Source of the DNA: JBGQBN01 sp041494805
GTDB taxonomy: Bacteria > Acidobacteriota > Terriglobia > Terriglobales > Acidobacteriaceae
Length of the DNA: 60,536 bases
Direction of reading: 5' to 3'
NCBI GenBank assembly: GCA_041494805.1
Contig: JBGQBN010000022.1
Span: 1-60,536, forward strand
Shown here in pieces: positions 1 to 9,024 of this stretch. Below the pieces are notes generated by a model. The model was not told the DNA's origin. It saw nothing but the letters and a program-made list of their open reading frames with translations, and did not search any database. The stretch's first letter is position 1; every line of letters starts with the position of its first letter. The position numbers were made by a program, and so were the translations under genes.

Positions 1-139
1 GCTCCAGAGTTTTTTCGAAGACATAACGGGCTTCCGGCGTTGCCAGCAGGGGAGCGCGGTGGTAGCAACTGAAAGTGACGAAGTGCAGATTGTGGGTCGC
101 TTGAAACCGTTTCAGGCCCCAGGGCATGACTTGCAGCAT
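1..139 (-). CDS. REP-associated tyrosine transposase (RAYT), N-terminal part
   Basis: The reverse strand reads from ATG at 139 off the window edge for 46 codons without a stop. The visible protein has MPWGLKRF near the start, then LHFVTFSCYHR and a RYVFEKTLE stretch, the usual opening of Y1/IS200-like REP-associated transposases. An AAGGTG ribosome binding site sits eight bases before the ATG at 139; a second ATG at 127 is possible. The HxH motif and catalytic tyrosine would lie outside the window, so activity cannot be judged. These enzymes act on REP hairpins, and a strong inverted repeat lies just upstream at 178-220. Confidence 0.75.
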   Translation of the reverse strand, partial: MLQVMPWGLKRFQATHNLHFVTFSCYHRAPLLATPEARYVFEKTLE

Positions 140-177
140 AGATGTGGCACCTTCAGTTGGGCTGTGACGACTGAACA

Positions 178-220
178 CCCCCGCCCTGTCTCTCCAAAAA
201 ACGGAGAGACAAGGGTGGGG
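178..220. repeat. Inverted repeat beside the RAYT gene
   Basis: TGTCTCTCC pairs with GGAGAGACA around a short A-rich loop, and G/C-rich flanks extend the stem imperfectly. It lies between the start of the transposase gene and the end of the sialidase-like gene. It could be a REP-type hairpin used by the transposase or a terminator for the gene at 235-1791. The sequence does not decide between these. Confidence 0.5.
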
Positions 221-234
221 CACCCCGGCTCGGC

Positions 235-1791
235 TTACCTCTTTGCGGACCGCCGCTTCAACGCTTTCTTCGACGGCGGGATGGGGAACTCTCCGTCCTG
301 ATCGTAGAACTTTCGGCGACCGTGGTCCGACTTCGCTTTAGGCACGGGTTTCTCGCCCTTCGAACTGAAGTAGCGTGAGCCCGCCGACGCCATCAGGGGC
401 TGAGGCGTGGTGTACATGGCCAGGTCAAAAACACTGCCAGACTTAGCCTGGGCGACGGCGAATACGGCAAAGGCTCTGCCGTTTACGTACGAAGTGGAAA
501 TGTAATCGGCCACCATCAACCCTGAAAAAGTGTTAGGCAGCCAACTGAGTTGCATGCCGGTTGCCAGTTGTGTCTCTGCGCTCCAGGTTTGGCCGCCATC
601 CTGCGAGGAGACAAAGCCGACACCCAGGCTGCAGCTGGATCCGCAATTGGAGACGGGATAGAAGTAGTACGCGAGAGTCAGATGGGCAGTGGCGCCGGAA
701 GTCGCAGGATCAACAGCCAGCCCGGGGATGAAGTGATCCACCGTGCTGCTGGTGGGGTCGATCGGGATGCGGGCGGGGGCGGTCCAGGTGACACCGCCGC
801 TGGAAGTGCTGAGTACCAGGTCGTTGGACGAGCAACTTGTGCGGAAGCGGCAGTCCGCCCATACGACGTAAATGGTGCCAGCGCCGTCAATTTCGGCAGT
901 GGGAAGCGGCGCGCTACGCAGGCCACCGGCTTCGGCGTGATCCGTGATGGTGGCGATAGTGACGGTGTTGCTCCAACTGGCGCCGCCGTCGGTAGAGGAG
1001 AAGGCCAGCATCGGACTGGCCAGGCTTTCGATGGGCACGACTACCGTACCGTTGGGCTGCACCAGGGGCTGACCGCCAAGGCCAGTGGCGGAATCGGCGG
1101 TGGTCAGAGGTGCGCTCCAGGTCAGGCCTCCGTCGGTGGAGGTACTCATTTCGATGGTGTCGCCGGATGGCGGGTCATCCCATTCCACGTAGCAGTGGCC
1201 AAAAAAAGGGCTGGTGGCAGTGTTGTCGCAGACGATCCAGTTCTTGTCGGGACTGCCAGTCGCGGTCACGGTGATGGGATTTCCCCAGTTGATTCCATCC
1301 GGTGAGCGGTTCACCACCACCTGGAATGTTCCTCCCAGGGCGAGCGAAGAGATGAGCCATTGGCCGTGGGCAGCGTCAAACGCCACCGCCGCGTCACTGA
1401 CAGCGCTGAAGGTGCCTCCACCCTGGAAGGTTGTAATGCCGGGGAGAAACCCGCTGCTCCAGGTGGTGCCGCCGTCGGTCGAGGTGGCGAAGCCGATGTC
1501 CGCGCCGCCTCCGCCGAAAACGCGGCCCACCTGAAAGGCGCTGACCATGGTGGAGCCGAAAGCGAAAGTGTCAGGCTCGACCTCGGTGGCGTGCTGACTG
1601 CTGGCGTTGGCGTACGGGTCCGTGCTTAGCCGGGTGAGCGGGACGGTTGTCGGCGGCGGGGGAGGTTGCATCAGCTCCATAGGTGAGCTCGACCCGCAGC
1701 CCGCCAGGAACGGCAAGAGAAAGCCCAGCACAATCACAACGCCAAAAACCGCCGGTTTGGTTCCAGCCTCAGCAGGGAGGCAACTTTTCAT
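235..1791 (-). CDS. Exported sialidase-like BNR-repeat lipoprotein
   Basis: A 518-residue protein with a lipoprotein signal: a hydrophobic stretch ending in LAGC with Cys32, then a proline-rich linker. At least five Asp-box motifs of the S-x-D-G-G-x-x-W type follow (STDGGTTW near residue 105, then STDGGLTW, STDGGASW, SQDGGQTW and a weaker SPDGINW). These mark a six-bladed beta-propeller as in sialidases and related exo-glycosidases. No sialidase FRIP arginine motif was recognised, so enzymatic activity is uncertain. The C-terminal 40 residues are strongly basic. It is probably an outer-membrane-anchored surface protein. The start at 1791 gives the complete signal sequence. Confidence 0.75.
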   Translation of the reverse strand: MKSCLPAEAGTKPAVFGVVIVLGFLLPFLAGCGSSSPMELMQPPPPPTTVPLTRLSTDPYANASSQHATEVEPDTFAFGSTMVSAFQVGRVFGGGGADIGFATSTDGGTTWSSGFLPGITTFQGGGTFSAVSDAAVAFDAAHGQWLISSLALGGTFQVVVNRSPDGINWGNPITVTATGSPDKNWIVCDNTATSPFFGHCYVEWDDPPSGDTIEMSTSTDGGLTWSAPLTTADSATGLGGQPLVQPNGTVVVPIESLASPMLAFSSTDGGASWSNTVTIATITDHAEAGGLRSAPLPTAEIDGAGTIYVVWADCRFRTSCSSNDLVLSTSSGGVTWTAPARIPIDPTSSTVDHFIPGLAVDPATSGATAHLTLAYYFYPVSNCGSSCSLGVGFVSSQDGGQTWSAETQLATGMQLSWLPNTFSGLMVADYISTSYVNGRAFAVFAVAQAKSGSVFDLAMYTTPQPLMASAGSRYFSSKGEKPVPKAKSDHGRRKFYDQDGEFPIPPSKKALKRRSAKR

Positions 1792-2245
1792 GCGTACTGT
1801 CCTTGGGCCCGAATCAAATCAGACGGCATTACCGCAGTCGTGAATCAGTCGGAGGAAAGTATAGCGGGGCGCTGTGCGCGGTGAAAGGGAAGGATGCTGC
1901 GGGTTCCCGGCAGGGCAACAGTTGTTCTCGAGAAGTTTGCCCGGCACGCAGGGGGATGCATTCTGGCTAGAAACTCATCTCATAGACAAGCCACCGAGCA
2001 TTACTAGTGTAATGGCGATTTTTCGCCAACAATCCATTAAGGTAGACTAGTTCCGCCATTCCTACCTCGAAGAGATTCCCATTTCCGAACCGACAAATCC
2101 AATGACGCCTGACTCTTACAGAGAAGCTCGTGCGAACGCAAAGATCGTAAGCGAGACCGAGTGGATGCGTGTCTATGAGATGGGGAAGCACCTTAGCTAT
2201 GAATCAACAGCTCTGGCCATCTTGACCCCATGCTTGTCTCAAGCT
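1792..2245. other. Intergenic stretch without a recognisable gene
   Basis: About 450 bases between two leftward exported-protein genes. Only short overlapping open frames without family resemblance are present, including a 74-codon leftward frame at 1967-2191 with no convincing start context. The part next to 1791 must carry the promoter of the sialidase-like gene, but no clear -35/-10 pair was found. Confidence 0.5.
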
Positions 2246-3157
2246 TCAGCGCATGCGATCCACGTCGCCCAGGTGCAGAAGTTTGCCTGATTTCGCGGGT
2301 GCTGTTTCCGAGCAGTTTGTTGTGCCACCCCCGATATTCACCAGGGCACCTCGTGTGGCTGAAAACTGCTGATAGCATGCGACATCCGGCTGAGTCGTGT
2401 TGTTCGTAATGCTGTTTTCGGGGGTAAAGCGCACGAAGGAAAGATCTCCGACGTAAACTCCGTTGCCCCCGTTTCCGCTAATGACATTGGGCGTGCTGCC
2501 GGCGACAAAGCCGATGCGTGCCGCGGAGTTTTGGTCCACACGCACGCCGTTGCCTGCATTGCCGGTTATTTTCGCACCAATAATTCGGGCGCTGGAGTTC
2601 AATAACACAGCTACTCCATCGGCTAAATTATTCTCAATCACGGTACCGCCATCGGTCTCGAAGTAGGAGTCAAACTGGACCAGCACCCCGTCGAAACTAT
2701 TGTTCTGAATCAGATCGTTGCTGGAAGTAAGTCTGGAGGACTCGTAAACCCCAACTGCCGCGAATCCGGTTCCTTGAATGGTATTTTCGACAAGCGCGCA
2801 GGTGCTATTCCTGCCACAGAACAATGCCACATTACCACCGTTCAGTTGAAATCCCTGGATCGTGACGCGTTGCGAGTCCAGCACGTCGATGACATCGTTG
2901 GCCCCAGTGGAAGGACCATTGATGGTTGCACTCGGACTGGCCAGCAGCGTGAGACGGTCAAAGCTTTGAATCAACACGTATTCACGGCAGGTTCCCGAGA
3001 CGTCCACCGTGTTTGGCCCGCGCGGATCAAGCGTGGCCAGAGCAGCCTGGATCTTTTCCCCCTTGTCGCAATTCACATTCACCGTTGCCCCCTGAGCAAC
3101 ATGGAAAGCGAACAAAAGCAGAGGCATTAAGCAGCAAGTCCTGGTTGAAATCGTCAT
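2246..3157 (-). CDS. Exported right-handed beta-helix repeat protein
   Basis: A 303-residue protein with an N-terminal signal peptide (MTISTRTCCLMPLLLFAFHVAQG). It then has repeated short strands rich in N, G, V and I (VIENNLADGVAV, ITGNAGNGVRV, VISGNGGNGVYV) spaced about 20-24 residues apart. That pattern is typical of parallel beta-helix (NosD/pectate-lyase-like) folds. No catalytic signature was recognised. It is probably secreted or periplasmic and may bind or cleave polysaccharide. It has the same strand and exported character as the BNR protein next to it, but the 454-base gap argues against a tight operon. Confidence 0.7.
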   Translation of the reverse strand: MTISTRTCCLMPLLLFAFHVAQGATVNVNCDKGEKIQAALATLDPRGPNTVDVSGTCREYVLIQSFDRLTLLASPSATINGPSTGANDVIDVLDSQRVTIQGFQLNGGNVALFCGRNSTCALVENTIQGTGFAAVGVYESSRLTSSNDLIQNNSFDGVLVQFDSYFETDGGTVIENNLADGVAVLLNSSARIIGAKITGNAGNGVRVDQNSAARIGFVAGSTPNVISGNGGNGVYVGDLSFVRFTPENSITNNTTQPDVACYQQFSATRGALVNIGGGTTNCSETAPAKSGKLLHLGDVDRMR

Positions 3158-3507
3158 TGGTAAACTCCTTAGTGGGTGATTGGATTTTCGCGGTAGCGTC
3201 GGTTTTCATGATCTTTGCCAAGCGATGCCTGAGGTTTCGTTTGATAAACAGTGGTTGCGGAACAACATATTGGCTCCTTCGAGCACGATTCGGCTTTACG
3301 GCCAAGGTCTGAGGCCCAAGACGCTGCGGGGGATGCAGCCGAGCGCTGCAATTCTCCCCCTAGACCCGCGGGCAGTCAAGATGCAGAAGCTTGCAGTCAA
3401 GTCGGCGGCTCCTCGGAGTAGCTGTTGTAAACAGGCGATTACACCAACTATCCCGAACAGCCACTTATGGCATCGCTTCTAATAGAATCAGGGGTGGAGG
3501 AAATATC
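3158..3507. other. Divergent intergenic region
   Basis: About 350 bases separate the leftward beta-helix gene from the rightward SPFH gene, so promoters for both should lie here. Several short open frames overlap, but none has a convincing start or family resemblance. The SPFH ribosome binding site (GGTGGAGG) lies at its right end. Confidence 0.5.
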
Positions 3508-4350
3508 ATGACAATATTCAACGAGACTCGCGGGCGAGTCATCGATGGTAATCCTGGTTCGGCGTTCCGTTTGTTCGGCGTGGCGGCAGCCGCGTTTCTG
3601 ATCGTGATTCTTCTGTTCGCATCGGTGGCCCGGGTGGATTCTGGTAGTGTCGGCGTGCTCACCCTCTTTGGTCGGGTGCAGAGTAAGGTCCTGACGGAAG
3701 GCATTCATCTGATCAACCCGTTGAAGTCGAACAACCAGATGTCCATCCGCACCCAGGAAATAAAAGAGTCCGCCAGCGTGCCCTCGGCCGAAGGCCTGGT
3801 GATGAATCTTGATACCTCGCTGATTTATCACGTTGATCCGGATAAAGCCTCGGAGGTGTACCAGAAGATTGGACCCGGCTATGAGACGGTGCTGATCGAA
3901 CCTAACTTGCGGGCGGCCATCCGCGAAGCAACGGCATCGCACTCCGCGAATGCGCTCTACACGGGAGAACGTGAAATGGTGGCTAAGCAGATCCACGACC
4001 AACTGATCGGGATACTTGCACCGCGGGGGTTCATCGTCGAAGCGATTCTGCTGCGCGACATTCAGCTGCCCACGACCTTGAAAACGTCCATCGAGGCCAA
4101 GCAGCAGGCGGAACAAGAGGCGCTGGCCATGAACTTCCGCTTGCAGAAAGAGACGCAGGAAGCGCAGCGCAAGCGCATCGAAGCGCAGGGTATCCGTGAC
4201 TTCCAGCAGATTGTGGCCCAAGGGATCAGTCCGCAGCTTTTGGAGTGGAAAGGGATTGAGGCTACGGAGAATCTGGCTAAGAGCGCAAACTCCAAGGTAG
4301 TGGTGATTGGGAATAGCAAGAATGGGTTGCCGTTGATTTTGGGGCAATAG
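3508..4350 (+). CDS. SPFH/prohibitin-family membrane protein
   Basis: 280 residues from ATG 3508, chosen because GGTGGAGG lies eight bases upstream; an in-frame start 117 bases earlier would add a non-conserved leader. One N-terminal membrane anchor (about residues 20-38) is followed by the SPFH core (VDSGSVGVLTLFGRVQ, then LIYHVDPDKASEVYQKIG). A helical, charged C-terminal segment follows (EAKQQAEQEALAMNF, EAQRKRIEAQGIRDFQQIV). Prohibitin-like proteins form ring assemblies in the membrane and scaffold proteases or lipid domains. No FtsH or NfeD partner gene is adjacent. The family call is secure; the specific role is not. Confidence 0.85.
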   Translation: MTIFNETRGRVIDGNPGSAFRLFGVAAAAFLIVILLFASVARVDSGSVGVLTLFGRVQSKVLTEGIHLINPLKSNNQMSIRTQEIKESASVPSAEGLVMNLDTSLIYHVDPDKASEVYQKIGPGYETVLIEPNLRAAIREATASHSANALYTGEREMVAKQIHDQLIGILAPRGFIVEAILLRDIQLPTTLKTSIEAKQQAEQEALAMNFRLQKETQEAQRKRIEAQGIRDFQQIVAQGISPQLLEWKGIEATENLAKSANSKVVVIGNSKNGLPLILGQ

Positions 4351-4388
4351 TGCGTGACGGGCGACTAGTGATAGGTGATTGACGCAGT

Positions 4389-4433
4389 GGGGGCGGGACG
4401 CCCCCACCACAGCCGGCGGGACGCCGGCGCTAC
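4389..4433. repeat. Two adjacent G/C-rich hairpins
   Basis: GGGGGCG/CGCCCCC (4389-4405) and GCCGGCG/CGCCGGC (4412-4428) share the loop GGA and are followed by CTACG. The trailing CTACG also follows other palindromes in this window. No T-run follows, so this fits a dispersed palindromic repeat better than an intrinsic terminator. Confidence 0.6.
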
Positions 4434-4460
4434 GGTTGGGTGCGCTGGTACCATAGGCCG

Positions 4461-5462
4461 GTGGCTGCGCTGCTTGATGTCCGGCATCTGACCGTGGAAT
4501 TTCCGGGGCAAGGCCGTCGGAGTGATGAGCCTCCGTTGTTTGCGGTGCGCGATCTTAGCTTCTCTATTGCTGCGGGCGAAGTGTTGGGGCTGGTTGGCGA
4601 ATCGGGGTCGGGAAAATCCGTAGCCTCGCTTGCCGTGATGCGATTGCTTCCACCGCAAGCGCGGGCAACCGGCGAAATCTTCTTCACTAACGGCACGGGC
4701 TCTTCGAATCTCCTGCAACTGCCCGACGAACCCATGCGCCTCCTCCGTGGGTCGGGGATGGCCATGATCTTCCAGGAGCCAATGACCGCGTTGAATCCGG
4801 TGATGCGCGTGGGGGACCAGATCGCCGAAGCGGTTCGAGCGCATGGCGAAGCTTCCAAGAAGGAAGCCTGGGACCGAGCCGTGGCGGCGATGAATGAAGT
4901 GGCCATTGCCGACCCAGAGCGCCGCGCGCGTGACTATCCGCACCAGCTTTCCGGCGGAATGCGGCAGCGGGTGATGATTGCCATGGCCATCGTCAATCGT
5001 CCGCAGCTGCTCATCGCCGACGAGCCGACCACCGCACTCGATGTCACCATCCAGGCGCAGATTCTCGAACTGCTGGCCCAACTGCGTTCCAAATTCGGCC
5101 TGACCATGCTTTTCATTTCGCATGATCTGGCCGTAGTTTCGCAAGTCGCGGACCGGGTGGCGGTGATGTATGCCGGCAACCTGGTGGAGTTGGCGTCGAA
5201 GCAGGACATTTTTCAAACGGCGGCACATCCCTATACCTGCGGGCTGCTGCACGCCGTGCCCACACTAAAAACCGATCGCACACGCCCCCTGGAAACCATC
5301 GAGGGGACCGTGCCGCCGTTGCACGCTGTCCCTGCGGGATGTCCGTTTGAACCTCGCTGCGGATATCGCGTGGCGGAATGCGCGCGCAGTCTGCCGCCAT
5401 TGGTTGAGATTTCCGCCGGGCATTGGGCCAGGTGCCCGGTAGTGAATGCGCGCATTGCGTAG
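4461..5462 (+). CDS. Oligopeptide/dipeptide ABC transporter ATP-binding protein (OppD/DppD type)
   Basis: About 333 residues. Motifs in order: Walker A GESGSGKS, Q-loop FQEPMTALNP, signature LSGGMRQR, Walker B LLIADEPTTALDV and the H-loop FISHDLAVV. The C-terminal CPFEPRCGYRVAEC segment is the cysteine-containing tail typical of the oligopeptide importer subfamily. It energises uptake of peptides, or possibly nickel or other solutes, at the inner membrane. The partner permeases and OppF are not in this window, so it is an orphan here. GTG 4461 is preferred because the protein then begins VAALLDVRHLTVEF as relatives do; GTG 4440 is also in frame. Neither has a strong ribosome binding site. Confidence 0.85.
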   Translation: MAALLDVRHLTVEFPGQGRRSDEPPLFAVRDLSFSIAAGEVLGLVGESGSGKSVASLAVMRLLPPQARATGEIFFTNGTGSSNLLQLPDEPMRLLRGSGMAMIFQEPMTALNPVMRVGDQIAEAVRAHGEASKKEAWDRAVAAMNEVAIADPERRARDYPHQLSGGMRQRVMIAMAIVNRPQLLIADEPTTALDVTIQAQILELLAQLRSKFGLTMLFISHDLAVVSQVADRVAVMYAGNLVELASKQDIFQTAAHPYTCGLLHAVPTLKTDRTRPLETIEGTVPPLHAVPAGCPFEPRCGYRVAECARSLPPLVEISAGHWARCPVVNARIA

Positions 5463-5528
5463 GAATCCAGGTTGGGCCATGCCGACATCGGTCTTAGGGT
5501 CTATAATCCCCACTTTGCCCGGTGACGT

Positions 5529-6284
5529 GTGCGCGTCCTTCTACTCAGCGATATTCACAGCAACCTCGAAGCTCTGGAGGCGTGCCTCGCTGCCGCCCCG
5601 GTGCACGACATCGTCGTCAACCTGGGCGACATCGTGGGCTACGGCGCCAATCCTAATGAGGTTACCGACCGTTCACGCAGCCTGGGAAAGACGTTCGTGC
5701 GCGGCAATCACGACAAAGCAGCAACCGGCATGATGGACCTGAGAGACTTCAATCCCATCGCCGGGCTGGCAGCGCTGTGGACTCGTGACCAGCTCACTCC
5801 GAAAAACCTGGAATGGCTCCGGGCTTTGCCGGCGGGGCCGATTCAGATCGACGGCCTTCCCGAGGTGCAGTTCGTGCACGGCTCTCCTATTGATGAGGAC
5901 GAATACGTGGTGACCGCGCGGGATGCGATCGAACCGCTGCTGATTTCCCCCACGCAGGTGACATTCTTCGGACACACTCATCTACAGGGAAGTTTTTCCA
6001 CAAACAATGCCAACAGCGACGCCTTTCGTCCCGTATACAGGACAGTCGGGCAGGCTGAGACCGCCGAGTTTCGCATCAAAGACGGGCAGCGCTACATGGT
6101 GAACCCCGGCTCGGTGGGACAGCCACGGGACGGCGATTGGCGAGCGGCCTTCGCGCTCTTCGACTCTGACACCCGCATTGTCACTTTCTGCCGCGTGCCC
6201 TACAACCTGAAGGAGGCCCAGGAGCGCATCCTCGCCGCCAACCTGCCACAGCGTCTGGCCACCCGTCTGGCCGCCGGCAGGTGA
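5529..6284 (+). CDS. Metallophosphoesterase (YfcE/MJ0936-like)
   Basis: 251 residues starting at GTG 5529 with MRVLLLSDIHSN. The metal-binding motifs of calcineurin-like phosphoesterases are visible: DIHSN at 8-12, GDIVGYGANP near 33-42, GNHD near 59-62 and GHTH near 150-153, plus MVNPGSVGQPRDGD, typical of the YfcE subfamily. These enzymes cleave phosphodiesters with two metal ions and are usually cytoplasmic. A TATAAT at 5502-5507 may be the -10 element; no good -35 was found. The substrate is unknown. Confidence 0.85.
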   Translation: MRVLLLSDIHSNLEALEACLAAAPVHDIVVNLGDIVGYGANPNEVTDRSRSLGKTFVRGNHDKAATGMMDLRDFNPIAGLAALWTRDQLTPKNLEWLRALPAGPIQIDGLPEVQFVHGSPIDEDEYVVTARDAIEPLLISPTQVTFFGHTHLQGSFSTNNANSDAFRPVYRTVGQAETAEFRIKDGQRYMVNPGSVGQPRDGDWRAAFALFDSDTRIVTFCRVPYNLKEAQERILAANLPQRLATRLAAGR

Positions 6285-6345
6285 CATTCCAGCCGCTTCG
6301 CCGTCTTACAATCTGCTTCTCCAAGCCAAACGGAGTGGCTTGCAA

Positions 6346-7731
6346 ATGAAACGGAGCTTGCCATTGTGCCTGCCAGTTTTCCTGGCGCTGGCCTGCTTTG
6401 CCGCCAGCCCAGATCTGCCTGCCATAGGCGATGCCAGCCTGGGCGCCAAGGTCGATGCCTACATGCAGCCTTACGTGGAGGGCAACAACTTCAGCGGTTC
6501 CATCCTGATTGCAAGGGGCGGGAAAGTTCTGGTCAGCAAAGGCTACGGCGTGGCCAATTACGAGCTGGCTGTGGCCAACACACCCGCGACCCGGTTTCAT
6601 ATTGCCTCGCTCTCGAAGACTTTCACGGCCGCGGCCATCCTGATGCTGGAAGAGCGGGGCCAACTTCGGGTGGAGGATGCGCTGGCCAAGTTCATTCCCG
6701 ATTACCCCAATGGGGACAAGATCACAATCCACCACTTGCTCACCCACACTTCCGGCATTCCTAACGTGAATGACTTCCCCGTCTACGACCAAAAATCAAA
6801 GTCCCGCCTGAGCCTGACGGAAATTATTCAGATGTTCAAAGACAAGCCTCTCGAGTTCACGCCGGGGGCACGCTACCGTTATTCCAACTCGAACTACAAC
6901 CTGCTGGCGTTCATCATTGAGAAGGTTTCAGGCAAGAGCTACGGCGAATTTCTCAAGGAAAACATCTTCCAGCCTCTGGGGATGAATGACACCGCCAACG
7001 ATGACGGATCGGACGAATTGATTCCCAATCGCGCCTCGGGATACGTGCCCGTAGGCATGCGCGAGGTGGAGAACGCTCCTTATCTCAACTGGTCGGTCAA
7101 GACTGGCAACGGCTCGCTCTACTCCACCGTGGGAGATCTCTACAAGTGGGACCGCGCGTTGTACACAGAGAAAATTCTGAAGAAGAGCACGCTGGACAGG
7201 ATGTTCACCGATTACGGAGGCTTCGGTTACGGCTGGAGAGTGCGCAAGCACTTCGACCGCCGGGTAACTGCGATGACCGGACGCAGCCCGGGATTTACTT
7301 CGTCCGTGGAACGCTTTGTTGATGATGACGTATGCATCATCTTGGCCGCCAACACTTATTCCGGCATTACTCAGTCCATGGCGGACGATCTGGCGGCCAT
7401 CGTGTTCGGAGAAAAATATGAGGCTCCGCACCCGCCAGCCCGGATCACTCCGGCGGTCCTCGAGAGCTACGTGGGGCGCTACCAGTTTGGACAGGACTTT
7501 GTCTACAACCCGGGAAGCATGGCTACGATCGTCAAGCGCGGCAACGACCTGCTCATGCAGACTCCCGGCGGGACTACCTATCTCATTCCGCAGGCGGAAA
7601 ACAGTTTTGTGGACCGTTTGTTTGGTGGGGTGGTTACGTTCAGAAAAGACGCCAGCGGTGCGATCACGCACTTGACCTGGAACTTCGGTAAAGATTTCAC
7701 CGCTGAGAGGCTGAAGCGCGACCTTCCGTAG
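6346..7731 (+). CDS. Exported serine hydrolase, class C beta-lactamase/esterase family
   Basis: 461 residues from ATG 6346, with a signal peptide (LPLCLPVFLALACFAA). The S-x-x-K nucleophile motif appears as SLSK in HIASLSKTFTAA, and the Y-x-N motif as YSNSNYN. A KTG-like site was not clearly seen. The last 100 residues form a separate beta-rich domain (YVGRYQFG) like the DUF3471 tails of such proteins. These proteins act in the periplasm on peptides, esters or beta-lactams, and resistance function cannot be assumed. It stands alone between a phosphoesterase and an RNase H gene. Confidence 0.85.
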   Translation: MKRSLPLCLPVFLALACFAASPDLPAIGDASLGAKVDAYMQPYVEGNNFSGSILIARGGKVLVSKGYGVANYELAVANTPATRFHIASLSKTFTAAAILMLEERGQLRVEDALAKFIPDYPNGDKITIHHLLTHTSGIPNVNDFPVYDQKSKSRLSLTEIIQMFKDKPLEFTPGARYRYSNSNYNLLAFIIEKVSGKSYGEFLKENIFQPLGMNDTANDDGSDELIPNRASGYVPVGMREVENAPYLNWSVKTGNGSLYSTVGDLYKWDRALYTEKILKKSTLDRMFTDYGGFGYGWRVRKHFDRRVTAMTGRSPGFTSSVERFVDDDVCIILAANTYSGITQSMADDLAAIVFGEKYEAPHPPARITPAVLESYVGRYQFGQDFVYNPGSMATIVKRGNDLLMQTPGGTTYLIPQAENSFVDRLFGGVVTFRKDASGAITHLTWNFGKDFTAERLKRDLP

Positions 7732-7740
7732 GGTTGTGTG

Positions 7741-7842
7741 TGCCGCGGGCGCCTTTTCGGCTTCGCTCAGGGCAGGCTCTCGCCCGCGGCCTTGACGCAG
7801 AGGAGACGTAGCGGGCTGAGACGTAGCGAGCTACGTCTCTAC
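7741..7842. repeat. Cluster of palindromic repeats
   Basis: CCGCGGGCG pairs with CGCCCGCGG across a longer middle that itself contains a TTCGGCTTCGCTCAGGG word seen elsewhere in the window (37908, 51590). It is followed by GAGACGTAGC/GCTACGTCTC at 7818-7839 and CTAC. The second hairpin matches the repeat at 9025-9048 in layout. Confidence 0.55.
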
Positions 7843-7870
7843 AGGCCAAGGTTCGTTGTACACTTCCGCC

Positions 7871-8461
7871 ATGCCTGGAACCAAAGACCTGTTCGGCACG
7901 CACCGCGAGAAAATTCCCCAGCATTACCTGGTTGCCTATAGCGATGGCGGCGCCCGGGGCAATCCCGGCCCGGCAGGCTATGGCGTGGTGATACAAGATC
8001 AGTCGGGACAGAAGGTTACCGCCCTCAGCGAATACCTGGGCCATCAGACCAACAATTTTGCTGAGTATCAGGGCTTGATCGCGGCCCTCGAGTACGCGCT
8101 GGGCCACGGACACAAGGCGCTCAAGGTTATCAGCGATTCTGAGCTGCTGGTGCGGCAGATCAAAGGCATCTACAAGGTGAAGAATTCCGCGCTGAAAGAT
8201 CTCCACGGACGGGCCAAGGAATTGATCGCGCAACTGGAGTGGTTCTCTATCGCTCACGTCTTGCGCGGAGGCAATCAGGAAGCTGACCAGCTGGCGAATG
8301 CGGCGATGGACAAAGCCACTGGGCGAGCGGCTTTTGCACCACCCATGCCAAACTCAAATCCACGGCAGGAATTCAACGGAGTTGTCCGTGACGGCGTGGT
8401 TGAACTGGTAGATGGGAAACTTCCGGAAGGGACTCGAGTGCAGGTGCGGGTCAAGAGCTAA
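7871..8461 (+). CDS. Ribonuclease HI-like protein with C-terminal add-on domain
   Basis: 196 residues from ATG 7871. The RNase H fold is clear: YSDGGARGNPGPAGYG with Asp25, FAEYQGL with Glu65, VISDSEL with Asp89 and GNQEADQLAN with Asp139, matching the D-E-D-D metal-binding set. It would cleave the RNA strand of RNA:DNA hybrids. After a short linker, the last 30 residues (NGVVRDGVVELVDGKLPEG) resemble the small beta-barrel antitoxin-like DUF104/AbrB type. That addition is not part of standard RnhA and its role is unknown. The intergenic DNA upstream is filled with palindromes. Confidence 0.85.
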   Translation: MPGTKDLFGTHREKIPQHYLVAYSDGGARGNPGPAGYGVVIQDQSGQKVTALSEYLGHQTNNFAEYQGLIAALEYALGHGHKALKVISDSELLVRQIKGIYKVKNSALKDLHGRAKELIAQLEWFSIAHVLRGGNQEADQLANAAMDKATGRAAFAPPMPNSNPRQEFNGVVRDGVVELVDGKLPEGTRVQVRVKS

Positions 8462-8478
8462 CACTGGTCCTTGCAGCA

Positions 8479-8931
8479 TCATTGTTCCGCGGCTGATGTG
8501 TGGTCATGCACAATCTTCCAGCCCTCGGGAACCTTGCGGAAGATCAGCGTGAACAGCCCGTGTGGCGTCTTCCCATCGGACATGGCCAGATGCCACGCGC
8601 CACGCACGAAAGCCGCATCGGGGCCGAGTGATTGAATGTTCAAGTCGGAGAATTCCAGTTTCCCCATCTCCCGGCCTTCGCTCTGGTAGGTCTTGCGATA
8701 GCGTTCGACGGTGGACTGCCAGCCGGAAGTCAACTTTGCGCCGGAGAAAAAAGTCAGCTCGGGAGAATTCCAGTAGCCGGCCATGAAGGCTTCCAAGTCG
8801 TGGCGGTTCCAGGCGTCCTGCTGCTGGTGTAGGACGTGCTCGACGGCGGTCTTCACTTTATCTTCCGGAGTTTGCGCTAGTGCGCTCAGCGAAGCCAGGA
8901 TGAAGCTCAGAATCCAGTAGGTTGTCCGCAT
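8479..8931 (-). CDS. Exported NTF2-like protein (YybH/SgcJ/DUF4440 type)
   Basis: 150 residues with a signal peptide (MRTTYWILSFILASLSALAQ). A single NTF2-like domain follows: VEHVLHQQQDAWNRHDLEAFMAGYW, then FFSGAKLTSGW and a final GLFTLIFRKVPEGWKIVHDHTS. Proteins of this fold bind small ligands or act as simple enzymes. The sequence gives no substrate. It converges with the RNase H gene, 17 bases apart, with no obvious terminator between them. Confidence 0.75.
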   Translation of the reverse strand: MRTTYWILSFILASLSALAQTPEDKVKTAVEHVLHQQQDAWNRHDLEAFMAGYWNSPELTFFSGAKLTSGWQSTVERYRKTYQSEGREMGKLEFSDLNIQSLGPDAAFVRGAWHLAMSDGKTPHGLFTLIFRKVPEGWKIVHDHTSAAEQ

Positions 8932-9024
8932 GCCATCCTCCAGGGCGCCCTAGTGTCGCACACGGGGAGAGGATCGTGGAACGCAGGGCTCCGCTCGGGA
9001 TGACCGGCGATTGGGATGCGCGGC

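Noticed and set aside
1967..2191. 74-codon leftward frame
   Set aside because: No ribosome binding site, no similarity, unusual residue mix.
4389..4433. Intrinsic terminator after the SPFH gene
   Set aside because: Two G/C-rich stems without a T-run, and the same layout occurs at other places including inside genes.
4365..5252. Long leftward open frame opposite the ABC ATPase
   Set aside because: It lies antisense to a gene with all ABC motifs and has histidine/arginine-rich, family-less content; a shadow of GC-rich codon use.
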